Of a stretch of 64,000 nt of DNA, positions 25,400 to 34,251 are shown in pieces. The DNA lies in assembly GCA_963788285.1 (NCBI GenBank), contig CAWBGB010000014.1, positions 1 through 64,000 of the forward strand, read 5' to 3'. Every line of letters begins with the position of its first letter. The stretch's first letter is position 1. A program made the position numbers and the translations under genes. Under the pieces are notes generated by a model. The model made no database searches. It saw only the letters and a program-made list of their open reading frames with translations, and had not been told where the DNA came from. The stretch comes from Alicyclobacillus_A sp963788285. Its GTDB lineage: Bacteria; Bacillota; Bacilli; Alicyclobacillales; Alicyclobacillaceae.

Positions 25400-25761
25400 G
25401 TCCATCTTCCTCCATTAGTACGTTAAACCATTGGGCTGCCTACTCCAGCTGGGGCTTCAAAATCCTCCCCTCTCCCAATTAAATAAGAATGTTCTGATAT
25501 TATCACCTCTTCGGCAGATATTTTAATTTTCCTTTTAGCCGTCCCCGAAAAAAGCGCGCCTCTCGAAGGGCTTTCGTGATTCTACTTATGCTTTATCAAT
25601 TCGTCACAAACTGTGTTTATCGTTAATATACAACGTGCTGTGAACGCGACTTTGCGTGCCATTGGCTCCGAAATGAACTCTTCCTTAGGGTCCACTGACA
25701 ATGTTATCGCGCCATATGTAGAAAACAGATATAAACAGCCTTGACATGCCACAAGTCGTTA
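25400..25761. other. upstream region of cas12f
   Basis: No gene is seen. Read leftwards it must carry the cas12f promoter; TAATAT near 25498 is a possible -10 box. The start of the transcript cannot be fixed. Confidence 0.35.
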
Positions 25762-26019
25762 TTAGTGCTTGGCAATCCTCAGTTCCTGCTCGACGTCCGC
25801 GATCCTGTGGTTGTGATCTTTCAAAATCCTTTCATGCCGAAGAATATCGCCTTCAATGCACGCAAGTCGTTGTTTTACTTCCGTCATATCTTTGCTTAAC
25901 TGCGCCACATGCTCATAAACCGCATCCAGCTTTTCTGCTATGGGTGCTAGTTTCACATCTAGCTCTTCGCGTACCACCGTACGGATCAACTCGGCCAACC
26001 TTTGTTCGTCCATCGCCAT
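25762..26019 (-). CDS. small coiled-coil protein (cassette 1)
   Basis: An 85-residue protein that is almost entirely coiled coil (VKLAPIAEKLDAVYEHVAQL, then EVKQRLACIEGDI). The ATG follows GGAGGG by eight bases. The N-terminus DEQRLAELIRTVV and KLAPIAEKLDAV recur in the broken gene at 30927-31265. It follows the small membrane protein at 26034 with a 14-base gap, and the same pair order is repeated near 31 kb, so the two genes form a cassette. Function unknown. Confidence 0.65.
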   Translation of the reverse strand: MAMDEQRLAELIRTVVREELDVKLAPIAEKLDAVYEHVAQLSKDMTEVKQRLACIEGDILRHERILKDHNHRIADVEQELRIAKH

Positions 26020-26033
26020 CTTGACGTCCCTCC

Positions 26034-26192
26034 CTACTTGCCTATCGCCTGCGTTTGCGTGATAACCTCTAATTCAATCTGTTCCGTTAACTCCCGCACA
26101 CGCTTACCAATAAAGAATACGTCAATGAACGCCCAAATGCCTAGACCTCGGAGCGTCAATAACATCGCGACACGGTGCCCGGCTGTTTCCAT
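26034..26192 (-). CDS. small membrane protein (cassette 1)
   Basis: A 52-residue protein METAGHRVAMLLTLRG with one hydrophobic helix (LGIWAFIDVFFIG) followed by a charged amphipathic tail (RVRELTEQIELEVITQ). The start lacks a clear ribosome binding site. It ends 14 bases before the coiled-coil gene. A decayed homologue (GGLGIWALIHVFFRR) lies at 31464-31640 in the same position relative to its partner. Confidence 0.5.
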   Translation of the reverse strand: METAGHRVAMLLTLRGLGIWAFIDVFFIGKRVRELTEQIELEVITQTQAIGK

Positions 26193-26939
26193 TAGAATCT
26201 GTGACTACGCCAGGAAGAACCATGACAGGCACGCCTGCCGCGTTAGGTTTACACTTTTTCGCTTTCGAGATGACAATACAAGCTGTTCACCATATCCAAC
26301 GTTTTACTGCCACTTTCTACTGCTCGAAATAGTGTGAGACAAGCGGCGCAAAAGGATTATGTCTTGGATAAGGTTAAGGCGCACTCACAATGTTGCCGGA
26401 TGACTTGCATGTGACAACGGATATGGTTGCTGATTACTACGAGGTAAACACCTTTACCATTCGTGCCGTTTGATAAAAGACCATCGTGAGAGCTACAGTC
26501 GGATGGGATGAAGGTATTGCGCGGCAAAGAATTGAGTTACTTTAAGTCACTCATCCGAAATAATCTATCAACGGGGTCAAACTTGACCCTCTACCAACGT
26601 CGAGCCGTCCTGCGAATCGGTATGCTGCTACGTGATTCGCGTGTAGCGAAACGAGTGGGCTCTATGCAGCAACGCCAAGCCACTCCCTTGCAAGAAGTAA
26701 GGTGTGTGTTTATAAACGCCCCCGCCCGACTTTCCGCCCACATTAATACAACTTTTCCAGACTCGCGTCATACAGCCCCTCCCTTCGCAGAAAGGCGGAG
26801 GGGTCTCAGTTTAACTGCGCCCCAAATGCGCAAGGTGGTGATTGGGATGGGCGTATTCGAAACGTTGAAGCCGGAGAAACAAAAGGCGCTTCTGATGCTG
26901 ACGGAGATGAAAGGGATTCTAGTGGCCGGGACCTGCGTA
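26193..26939. repeat. duplicated leader block (copy 2) and non-coding DNA
   Basis: 26600-26910 repeats 18597-18910: the GCCACTCC element, the CCCCTCC/GGAGGGG hairpin and the first 20 or so codons of the phBC6A51-type gene. The copy lacks about 21 bases of the A/T tract and then breaks off into unrelated sequence at about 26912. It is a truncated gene duplicate, not an expressed gene. 26193-26599 shows nothing. Confidence 0.75.
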
Positions 26940-28046
26940 TTATCCAGCGGCGTAGTTTTGCGCCTTGGTTGCCAGTGCGTTCGCTTCAGCAACCATGTTC
27001 TTACTCTCTGAGACATAGCCCGACTCGGTCTTAGAAGCGTTTTGGTCAACCGATTGCGCGCTGCTCTCGACCTGCGACACGTCCGAGCTTGACGGCACTG
27101 AGCTGGGTACGGTGACGCCCAACTGTCCAGCGACAGAATTCATGCTTTGGAAATCGGATTGCAATGCAGATTCATCGCTTTTAAGGCCACTTTCATCATT
27201 GGAGAATTGATCGTCATCCGCCTGAATTTGGTCGTCGTCTGATTGTACCTGGTCAGCGTCTGATTGAACCTGATCTGCATCCATCTGGGTTTGGGAGTTC
27301 CCTGCTTGTTCTTTCAGTACACTTTGCTCGGCGCTTTGCGTTGTTGCTAGGTCGTGCTGTTCGTTACCGATATCGTTCCCGGTGCTTTTCACGTCGTTCT
27401 TCAAAGCCTGCTCGTCTGATTGAATCGCTTGTATATCGCTACTTATAGCCGATTCTAATTGCGACAGTTTTTGTTGTAAGTCGGCTGTCTGCTGCGCCTG
27501 TTGCTGTGCCTCCTGGTCGCTTGATACGGTGGACTGGACTTGCTGGACGTCCTGATTGAAGTCATTCAGGGTTCCTTGCTGAAATTGAAGGTTTTGGACT
27601 GTCCCATTGTTTTGCGGAAAAGCTAGGTTCAGGTAGCCACCTGAAAAGTTTCCTGTGTACGTGTCTCCGTCGTTCGTGACGTTGATTGTGATATTGCTCC
27701 CACTGATGGTGCCTGTCATCGGAGAGTTATATGACTGAAACTGTGTATTTGAATCCTCATAGTCCTCGTAAAAGTTTCCGGTAAGCGAGCCGTTGTTGTC
27801 GGTGTACTGGATAAATACGACGTCATTCGGACTGCTATACACCCACCCGCTTATATCGCTGTTTGATGGATTGCTAGTCGATTCCGTGTTGTTTGACGTA
27901 CTATTCGAAGCCGTGTTATTTGCGGAGGCAGTGTTGTTCGCCTGCGTCTTGTTCGCGCTTGGAGTGGCCGCCGGGGATATTCCGCATCCGGCGAGCAGAA
28001 GAAAAGCTGGGACAACCGTCAGTGCCGTAAACTCCATCTTCCTCAT
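26940..28046 (-). CDS. secreted lipoprotein with long coiled coil
   Basis: A 368-residue lipoprotein starting MRKMEFTALTVV with lipobox LLLAGC, so anchored to the outer face of the membrane. A Ser/Asn/Thr-rich spacer (residues 25-65) leads to a beta domain (SGWVYSSPNDVVFIQY to NLAFPQNNG) and then about 180 residues of coiled coil with DQVQSDADQVQSDDDQ-type repeats. ATG at 28046 follows GGGGAGA. Unusual cargo beside a CRISPR locus; it may act at the cell surface in attachment or exclusion, which is a guess. Confidence 0.75.
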   Translation of the reverse strand: MRKMEFTALTVVPAFLLLAGCGISPAATPSANKTQANNTASANNTASNSTSNNTESTSNPSNSDISGWVYSSPNDVVFIQYTDNNGSLTGNFYEDYEDSNTQFQSYNSPMTGTISGSNITINVTNDGDTYTGNFSGGYLNLAFPQNNGTVQNLQFQQGTLNDFNQDVQQVQSTVSSDQEAQQQAQQTADLQQKLSQLESAISSDIQAIQSDEQALKNDVKSTGNDIGNEQHDLATTQSAEQSVLKEQAGNSQTQMDADQVQSDADQVQSDDDQIQADDDQFSNDESGLKSDESALQSDFQSMNSVAGQLGVTVPSSVPSSSDVSQVESSAQSVDQNASKTESGYVSESKNMVAEANALATKAQNYAAG

Positions 28047-28283
28047 TTCTCTATCTCCCCTTATCAAAGTACAACTGCTAAAATGCGCAGGTCTAATTAC
28101 CTTAGACGCCTTTTAAAAATCGCTTAGAATCGAAAATACAACGACTACATTTTCGGACATTTGGCTGTAATGCGAACTGATGTTTCGGTTATTCCACTTT
28201 TTTATGAAGTGAGAGACGCCCTTGGGAATCTCCCGCAGGCGCCTTATTTTTACATGCTGTCAGCTAGCGTACTCCACTACCGC

Positions 28284-28943
28284 CTACTTACTGAGATCAA
28301 ACGTTATATCATGTGTGTTGTAATCGAAGTCTGGGAAATACAGCGTAAACTCTGTCGCACCCGCTTTTAAAGGGTCGTATATTACATTCCCGGTCACACT
28401 TTGTCCTGGTTGAAGAGAGAGAGTAGCGTTACTCAGAGAGTCATCCTGGTTAACGAAATTTACTGCGGGTCCACCGTCAGAAATTGACGATGATGCCATT
28501 ATTCCACCGTCCGCATTCGTTTCCGACCCATCATTCGCTATCGTAACGTTAATAACCGTTGATTGTGATGTAGCACTCACACTGTTAAATGTGATTTTCA
28601 TTCCGTCCGGAGCTGTAAATGTATATGGCAGTTTAGAAACGTCAACTACAGTCCCGTTAGTAGATGGAGTGCTTGCGGTCATGTTGAATACCCCTGGATT
28701 CGTACTACCGTTCCAACTGTTCTTGATTCCTGCCTTATTGAGCAACTGTTGAATGGAGTAGAGCTGTACATATGTAGTTCCGCCATAAACCAACTTCGGC
28801 GCTTTTTCGACCGTCTGACCGTTCAGCTCGTAAACGCTATTACCTAACTGCGCCTGAACCATGTTTGTTGCAGCCATTGCGACACCGCCGGACAAAAGAG
28901 TTCCTGCTGCGAATGCTAGTGCATACCCCATAATCTTTTTCAT
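28284..28943 (-). CDS. secreted protein with stalk domain and DUF4352-like domain
   Basis: A 219-residue exported protein. A signal peptide (MKKIMGYALAFAAGTLLSGGVAMA) precedes a short copper-amine-oxidase N-terminal-like stalk unit (YELNGQTVEKAPKLVYGGTTYVQL) and a C-terminal beta domain of the DUF4352 (telokin-like) kind (TAPDGMKITFNSV, then VINVTIANDGS). GGGAGG precedes the ATG. The same stalk motif is found twice in the next protein upstream, suggesting a common surface module. Confidence 0.75.
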   Translation of the reverse strand: MKKIMGYALAFAAGTLLSGGVAMAATNMVQAQLGNSVYELNGQTVEKAPKLVYGGTTYVQLYSIQQLLNKAGIKNSWNGSTNPGVFNMTASTPSTNGTVVDVSKLPYTFTAPDGMKITFNSVSATSQSTVINVTIANDGSETNADGGIMASSSISDGGPAVNFVNQDDSLSNATLSLQPGQSVTGNVIYDPLKAGATEFTLYFPDFDYNTHDITFDLSK

Positions 28944-28990
28944 ACCAATACCTCCCAAAGTGTTTGTACGGAAATTATACTACCGATTAA

Positions 28991-30868
28991 TTAATGCGAG
29001 ACCTTGGACAACGCTGCATTGGTTGAGAGGATATACCCAGACTCCGGAGTTCCGCTCAAAAGGTCATTAAACTGAATCGGGGTTTTACCGCCAACCGTTT
29101 GTCCCGTGGACACCACATAGTCTCCGACATGCAAAGTGGCGATTGGTTTGCCGTTTGCTCCAATCACGGGTACCGACGCATTTTCCGAAGACGACAGATT
29201 GGGTACCGTGATCTTGTACACGTTGTTGAGTGTTACGTCCATTGAGTTGACCCAACCATTAAGACTCGGAATATGGTACCACTCCGTTACTTGTCCACCG
29301 ACCATACCCTGAACGATTTCGTCAATTTGTACGGATTGTCCGGCACTGACTGTCGTTTCGGGTTGGGAAAGGTTGAGGCTGTTCCACATGTTGAAGTCCA
29401 CCACACCCGGTGTGCCAGTCAATCCATGAGTCGTCTGATATTCAATCACCGCTTGCTCCGTTTGTGGGCCAAAAATACCGTCCGTGGCCAACTGCGTCCC
29501 CAGTTGTTGGTTGAGTGCTGCCTGCAGCGTCTCTACATCATCCCCTTGATCACCTTCTTGCAGCACACGTGCGAACATATGCTGATGCCCCAAGCCAGCG
29601 TTTGCATAAACGGGTACAGACGATTGATAGTAAGTATCGGGTGTTACCGTTCCTGTAGCGCCGCTTATATAGTAAACAGGCGGGCTGTCAACATTAGTTG
29701 GAGTCGGTGGTTGATTTGAAGGGTTGTACTGCTTGTAACTTGTCACGTTGTCGCCTAAGTAAATCGCGAACTGATTCATTAGGTCGTTTACTTTGTCCGC
29801 CCAATTAGGATCCGAAGCGTAGTTAGATGCCATTCCAGCCAAAGTCGGTGTCAAATAGTGTGATGAGCCCGGGTTCAGGTAATTGTTTCGAACCTCCCAT
29901 GCTTGAAACAGAATTGCGTATCCCTCGCTTGGGAAAGTGCCAGCATCCGCAAACGAGTTGGTGTCATCGGTCTCGGTTCCATAGGCCCCGTATCCATAGA
30001 GATTGTTTTTGTTCAGCGCAATATCAACGTTTTTTTGCTGCATGATATCACTGATGCTACCTGTCTCCTCCATAGCATGAGAGACAAGATAGTTTGCATC
30101 CACATCATAGATGGACTGAGCTTGCATGAACACGGAGCCGAGTCCTGCCATGATGGAATCGTGATAGGACAAATACTTATTAATCGAATCCGCATTGACA
30201 TTGGAAGGTGCGGGATAGCGCAGGTCAACATTCAAAAATGACGGTTCAGTATAAATCACTTTTCCTGTTGAATAATTCTTCACCGTGCCGCCCGGATACT
30301 GAAGTAGTCCTGCCTCCGCATCGGATAAGTTTGTAAATGACCCGAGTACCGATCCAGTTTTGGTGTAGTCCGTATAATTAGCCTCTACGTTCCACGTAGT
30401 CCCGTTACTCCACGAACTTTGCAATCCGATGGCCTTCAAGGCTTGCATAATGTACCAGATGGGGATGAACGTCGTGTTTTGGTGAGATGATGGGTCAATG
30501 GTGACGATTTTGTTTACATGTGCCGCAAACCATTTGTTGTTGATCTCGATTCCCATCGATCCGCTCGTCGTCTTCAGTGTTGTCATGGGCTGTGACGAAA
30601 ACGGTGTGGTTATTTTCCATGTATTCGTATTTCCGTTCCAAGTGTTGCTTATCTTAAGATCATTCAGTAATTGTTGTACATAGTACAGCGGCATGTACGT
30701 AGTGTTCTGATACACGAAGCCTGAAGGCTTTGACAGGGACTTACCGTTTAGTTCAATGCACTTCGTTTGCATACTATATGTAGCAGCGAAAGTATTAGAT
30801 ACGGGAGACAAGGTAGTTAGAATGGCGGCCGCACTGACAGCCGCGCCTACAGCCTTTTTTATTCTCAA
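28991..30868 (-). CDS. secreted cell-wall glucosaminidase-type hydrolase
   Basis: A 625-residue exported protein starting with TTG after AAGGAGG. Signal peptide (about 1-28), two stalk units (CIELNGKSLSKPSGFVYQNT and SMGIEINNKWFA), a glucosaminidase-like domain (ANYLVSHAMEETGS with likely catalytic Glu; LYGYGAYG), a peptidoglycan-binding domain (QEGDQGDDVETLQAALNQQ to YQTTHGLTG) and SH3-like C-terminus. It probably cleaves the glycan backbone of peptidoglycan. In an element lacking conjugation or lysis genes it may be host-derived cargo. Confidence 0.82.
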   Translation of the reverse strand: MRIKKAVGAAVSAAAILTTLSPVSNTFAATYSMQTKCIELNGKSLSKPSGFVYQNTTYMPLYYVQQLLNDLKISNTWNGNTNTWKITTPFSSQPMTTLKTTSGSMGIEINNKWFAAHVNKIVTIDPSSHQNTTFIPIWYIMQALKAIGLQSSWSNGTTWNVEANYTDYTKTGSVLGSFTNLSDAEAGLLQYPGGTVKNYSTGKVIYTEPSFLNVDLRYPAPSNVNADSINKYLSYHDSIMAGLGSVFMQAQSIYDVDANYLVSHAMEETGSISDIMQQKNVDIALNKNNLYGYGAYGTETDDTNSFADAGTFPSEGYAILFQAWEVRNNYLNPGSSHYLTPTLAGMASNYASDPNWADKVNDLMNQFAIYLGDNVTSYKQYNPSNQPPTPTNVDSPPVYYISGATGTVTPDTYYQSSVPVYANAGLGHQHMFARVLQEGDQGDDVETLQAALNQQLGTQLATDGIFGPQTEQAVIEYQTTHGLTGTPGVVDFNMWNSLNLSQPETTVSAGQSVQIDEIVQGMVGGQVTEWYHIPSLNGWVNSMDVTLNNVYKITVPNLSSSENASVPVIGANGKPIATLHVGDYVVSTGQTVGGKTPIQFNDLLSGTPESGYILSTNAALSKVSH

Positions 30869-30926
30869 AACCAATTCCTCCTTACCTTTAACTGCCATCT
30901 ATGAGGCATTGTACGGTATTTTGTTC

Positions 30927-31265
30927 CTATAGGCGAGGATATTTTTCGTCTTCGTGGACTCTAACATTGTATTTCATTGAACTCTTGTCCTTTGAGTTGA
31001 AGCATACATTCTGGGTTCCGTCATCGTATTCCTCTACTACAAGTCCATACTTCTTTGCGAAATAGTTGATAGCCTGATCACGGGAATCCACACTGACCCA
31101 TTCAAACGAGGAGACCGCATGCAGCTTTTCCTCTATAGGCGCGAGTTTCGCGTCTAGTTTCGCGTCTAACCGCTCTTCCATTGACGCTCTAGGCGTTCCT
31201 CCAGCGCTCCCATCCGCTCGTCCAACACCTTACCAATTAACTCCGCCAACTTCCTCTCGTCCCAT
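30927..31265 (-). pseudogene. frameshifted coiled-coil gene (cassette 2)
   Basis: Upstream frame: DERKLAELIGKVLDERMGALEERLERQ, stopping at about 31172; downstream frame from 31181: LDAKLAPIEEKLHAV followed by a globular tail (DQAINYFAKKYGLVVEEYDDGTQ). Together they align with the coiled-coil gene at 25762. The C-terminal half differs and may form a small separate domain. The 84-residue downstream part could still be translated from ATG 31181. Confidence 0.55.
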
Positions 31266-31279
31266 GTGCGCCCTCCTAT

Positions 31280-31441
31280 TCACCCTATAAGGTCTTCCAC
31301 GCACTCCAAACGCTTGTTCATTTCTGCGCGAAACTCTTTCATCTCTTGAGTCATGCTCTTTATTATCTTGAGTGTTTCTTCGAGAAGTTCGTTGCTGTGG
31401 GCGACCATTTTTATAAGCTGTTGAATTACATCCTCGTCCAC
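31280..31441 (-). CDS. 53-residue coiled-coil protein
   Basis: GTG at 31441 follows GGAGG by nine bases and opens VDEDVIQQLIKMVAHSNELL, continuing as helix to KRLECVEDLIG. Uninterrupted coiled coil, no membrane segment. It sits between the two broken cassette genes and has no clear counterpart in cassette 1. Function unknown; very small but with a good start site. Confidence 0.55.
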   Translation of the reverse strand: MDEDVIQQLIKMVAHSNELLEETLKIIKSMTQEMKEFRAEMNKRLECVEDLIG

Positions 31442-31640
31442 GTCTGGATTCCTCCTAGAATCCTTACTTACTAACCGCTTTAACTTGGTGATAACCTCTA
31501 TTTTCGCTAGCTCCGTTAACTCCCGAATTACAATGAAGGATACGTCTAAAGAATACGTGAATTAGTGCCCAAATGCCTAGACCCCCGAGCCTCAGTATGG
31601 CTACGAAAGTGCACCGAGCGGCTGTGAGTGAATAACTAAT
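31442..31640 (-). pseudogene. broken small membrane protein (cassette 2)
   Basis: The frame VAILRLGGLGIWALIHVFFRR matches the membrane helix of the 26034-26192 protein; a shift then moves the conserved tail RELTELAKIEVITKLKRL into another frame. It is the decayed first gene of the second cassette. Confidence 0.55.
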
Positions 31641-31960
31641 CCCCGTGAGGGTCCTATACGGCAGATACGACTGAGAAGCCACTCCGCTGCAAGTTGCCAC
31701 CCCACATGGTTACGGCGCGCCCGTCCTACTTTTCGCGCCCGATCACACAACTTTTCAAATTCGTGCATGAAGCCCCTGGTGCGCTAAATCGGGGGGATGC
31801 GAAATAGAAGTCGGTTCAAAAATTTTTTTATAAAAAATTTTCCATAGAACGACGGTACACACAGATTTACTAGCTGAAAACGATTCCAACTGGTTCGTAG
31901 TCCACCGACTACCAGTTTTTTTCATGCGTAAAAACACCCTCTGAAAACGCCTATAGCGTG
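31641..31960. repeat. non-coding block with third copy of island leader repeat
   Basis: GAAGCCACTCCGCTGCAAG at 31674, ACAACTTTTC and GAAGCCCCT near 31748-31775, and a long A/T palindrome (AAAAATTTTTTTATAAAAAAT) at about 31830 follow the order seen at 18659-18835 but with many changes. It again precedes a small DNA- or metal-binding protein gene. Confidence 0.5.
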
Positions 31961-31976
31961 GAAGGAGGGAGATGGA

Positions 31977-32333
31977 ATGATGAAGTCGATCCTGCAGCTT
32001 GTTAAGCGCGAGTGTTGCAACCATCAAGGCGTGACCACATGCGTGCGTTGCATAGACAGCGACAACAAATCGTGCGTGTTCTTTCGTGGCGACAGATGGG
32101 CACGGTGTCCCTGGTTTGAAAACACTGAGCTAACAAAGCACCCGGATTTGCAGGCGCAGTATTGGGCGCGGTTTGAGGACCAACAGGCTACTGAAACAGA
32201 ACCTGTCCATGAGTGCGCTCGGTGCGGCAAGCCTTTCACCAAGGCCAGCAACCGTCAGAAGTTTTGCGCTGAATGTCGTGACAACGCAAAGCGCGAAGCG
32301 GATCGGAACCGGAAGCGCAGACAACGCGCCTAA
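31977..32333 (+). CDS. cysteine-rich zinc-finger protein
   Basis: A 118-residue protein with a GGAGGGAG site before the ATG. The N-terminal part has CCNHQGVTTCVRC and a further Cys pair; the C-terminal part is a zinc ribbon (CARCGKPFTKAS and FCAECRDNAKRE) ending in a very basic tail (RNRKRRQRA), consistent with nucleic acid binding. It precedes the primase gene and is followed by a terminator, so it is a separate unit. Possibly a plasmid-type regulator or primase helper; unproven. Confidence 0.75.
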   Translation: MMKSILQLVKRECCNHQGVTTCVRCIDSDNKSCVFFRGDRWARCPWFENTELTKHPDLQAQYWARFEDQQATETEPVHECARCGKPFTKASNRQKFCAECRDNAKREADRNRKRRQRA

Positions 32334-32417
32334 GTGTCACGTTTTGGGCCGCTTTAGCACCTGAAAATCGTTGATATGGCGCGGCTTTTCAAGCACATAA
32401 CGGCGTTAAACAATCGT

Positions 32418-32450
32418 CAAGGTATATATGCCTTGGCCTTTTTATTTTTG
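32418..32450 (+). terminator. terminator after the zinc-finger gene
   Basis: CAAGG-TATATATG-CCTTG hairpin at 32418-32435 followed by GCCTTTTTATTTTT. Confidence 0.75.
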
Positions 32451-32535
32451 CGCTCTAAATGCGACATAGAGTCGGCTAGTCATTCCGGACGGTCGGCTCT
32501 TTTTCGTCGTATGCCCTATGGAAGGAGTGAAAAAC

Positions 32536-33945
32536 ATGTACCAAGTTGACGATCTGGTACGCCAAGTAAATTACCTTATGGTACGAACCAGAACTCCGTT
32601 CATCGAGCAATATAAAGACAACGAAGGAAATACCAAATGGATGCAACGCAAGTACACGCTGACCGACAACATATTGCGGGACCACTTTAGCGGAGATCGA
32701 ACCGTTGGCATCTTTTACGGCGGTACAGGCGGCACCAAGTTTCTGGTGTTCGACGTTGACGCAGAAGGCGATTCCTCGGCGCAATACATTCGTGTGAACG
32801 GCATCCTAAGTGCCTTGGTCCGCGCCGGAATCGACCCAAACAACATACACGTCATGTTCAGCGGTCTCAAGGGATACCACGTACAACTGTTTTTTGAGGA
32901 CATGCTTCCGATTAACAGTGTAGTCGCTTTTGGTCGCGCAATTTTGGCGCAGCTGAAGGACTACCGTTCAGGCGTTGAACTACGGCCTGAATCCGTAAAC
33001 GGGCGTGGTGTTAAATTGCCGCTTGCGTTGCATCTGAAGTCCGGTGTGTTTGCACACTATGTTGACCGTTATTCACTGGAACCTGTTTCAAATAGCGTGG
33101 ATTACTTCATGGGTATTAGCCCAATTCCAAAGGAACGCATGAAGGCGGCTATTGACCGCGTTCTGAAAGACGGAGGTACAAAGCACGCCAGTATCGCACA
33201 ACTGCCGATGGAGTCATTGGAAAAGCGACTAGAGCGAGCAGATCTAGAATTCGCGGACATGCACATGCCTACTAACAACAGTTCCCATCTGCGGAGATAC
33301 GCCGAATCCTTATTGCGCGAAGGACTGAAAGAAACAGGCACACGTCATCACGCACAGTTCATCCTGGCACTGTATTTCAAGGAGCAAAGCAAACCAGTGT
33401 CGCAAGCCATAGATGAAATCCAAGCGTGGGTAAAAACACAGTGGGAACGTGGCATGACAAAGGAACGTAATCTGGGTAACCTCTTGCGCGAAGTCAGCCG
33501 CAATGTCTCCAACATCTACTCCAATTCCGCCTATGTCGGTTTGTACGACAGTCGCGGCAGGGAACCGATTATGACCTACGATGATGCGACGTTGGCTGCC
33601 AGCTTTGAAAAGCGGAATACGCGCCGCGTGATGTGGGCCTTACTGATGATTGGGCGCATGTACCACACAGGCGGTGTATTTGCGGCCAGCATGACCTCAA
33701 TCGCTGAAATGACCGGGCTATGCCGTCAGACTGTCAGCAAGATCATGCACGACTTGATCGATAGTGGCCTCATCAGTGTACAGGAGGAATATCGCTACTC
33801 GCAGCGCAAAGCCAGAGTTTACTACATGGAGCACCTTGCGAAAGACAGCGTACCAGCGGAACACATTACGCTCGAAGGCGCCACAGTTGGCGACGTGTAC
33901 CGCCAGTCATTCGAGATTGTTGAGGCCTTACATCGAGTAGCGTAG
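32536..33945 (+). CDS. archaeo-eukaryotic-type primase/replication protein
   Basis: A 469-residue replication protein. The AEP core shows KFLVFDVDAEG (catalytic Asp-x-Asp), FSGLKGYHVQLFFED (His motif) and SVNGRGVKLPLALH, as in primases of TOTE and plasmid type. The C-terminal region carries a winged helix (MTSIAEMTGLCRQTVSKIMHDL) for origin or regulatory DNA binding. ATG at 32536 is preferred since AAGGAG lies eight bases upstream. No separate helicase is adjacent. It gives the island its own replication start capacity, alongside the DnaA_N protein. Confidence 0.87.
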   Translation: MYQVDDLVRQVNYLMVRTRTPFIEQYKDNEGNTKWMQRKYTLTDNILRDHFSGDRTVGIFYGGTGGTKFLVFDVDAEGDSSAQYIRVNGILSALVRAGIDPNNIHVMFSGLKGYHVQLFFEDMLPINSVVAFGRAILAQLKDYRSGVELRPESVNGRGVKLPLALHLKSGVFAHYVDRYSLEPVSNSVDYFMGISPIPKERMKAAIDRVLKDGGTKHASIAQLPMESLEKRLERADLEFADMHMPTNNSSHLRRYAESLLREGLKETGTRHHAQFILALYFKEQSKPVSQAIDEIQAWVKTQWERGMTKERNLGNLLREVSRNVSNIYSNSAYVGLYDSRGREPIMTYDDATLAASFEKRNTRRVMWALLMIGRMYHTGGVFAASMTSIAEMTGLCRQTVSKIMHDLIDSGLISVQEEYRYSQRKARVYYMEHLAKDSVPAEHITLEGATVGDVYRQSFEIVEALHRVA

Positions 33946-33973
33946 ATCCACTGCGTGTAGGCAGCAGCAGATA

Positions 33974-34020
33974 TTTAACACCATATATTCATTCCTCAGT
34001 ACCTAACGCTGTGATCTATA
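33974..34020. repeat. island repeat A, copy 2
   Basis: Matches 14094-14140 over about 45 bases. It follows the primase stop by 28 bases and is followed by an A-rich purine tract, as in copy 1. Confidence 0.6.
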
Positions 34021-34214
34021 TGCGTTGTAAACCCAACAGAAAAAAAACAGTGAGGAAAAAGACTGAGAGGAGAACAACATCAATAAGGAGACAAAGAGAT
34101 AGCGTGATCTTTAGGATCAACTGTGGCAGCGGCCACTTGACGACGCCAGCAGGGATGCGCGTTTGGGCGTATCCTTCCGTACATAATGTGCCCTTGACAA
34201 TCTGCTCGACGTAA

Positions 34215-34243
34215 AAAGAGCGCCCATTATAGGCGCCCTTTTC
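34215..34243 (-). terminator. terminator of the ISP restriction gene
   Basis: GGCGCC-TATAAT-GGGCGC hairpin (read leftwards) followed by TCTTTTTAC, nine bases after the stop of the leftward restriction-modification gene. Confidence 0.8.
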
Positions 34244-34251
34244 GATTTTCA

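Noticed and set aside
26508..27011. A second phBC6A51-type gene
   Set aside because: Only the leader and about the first 20 codons are duplicated; the rest of the frame is antisense to the lipoprotein gene.
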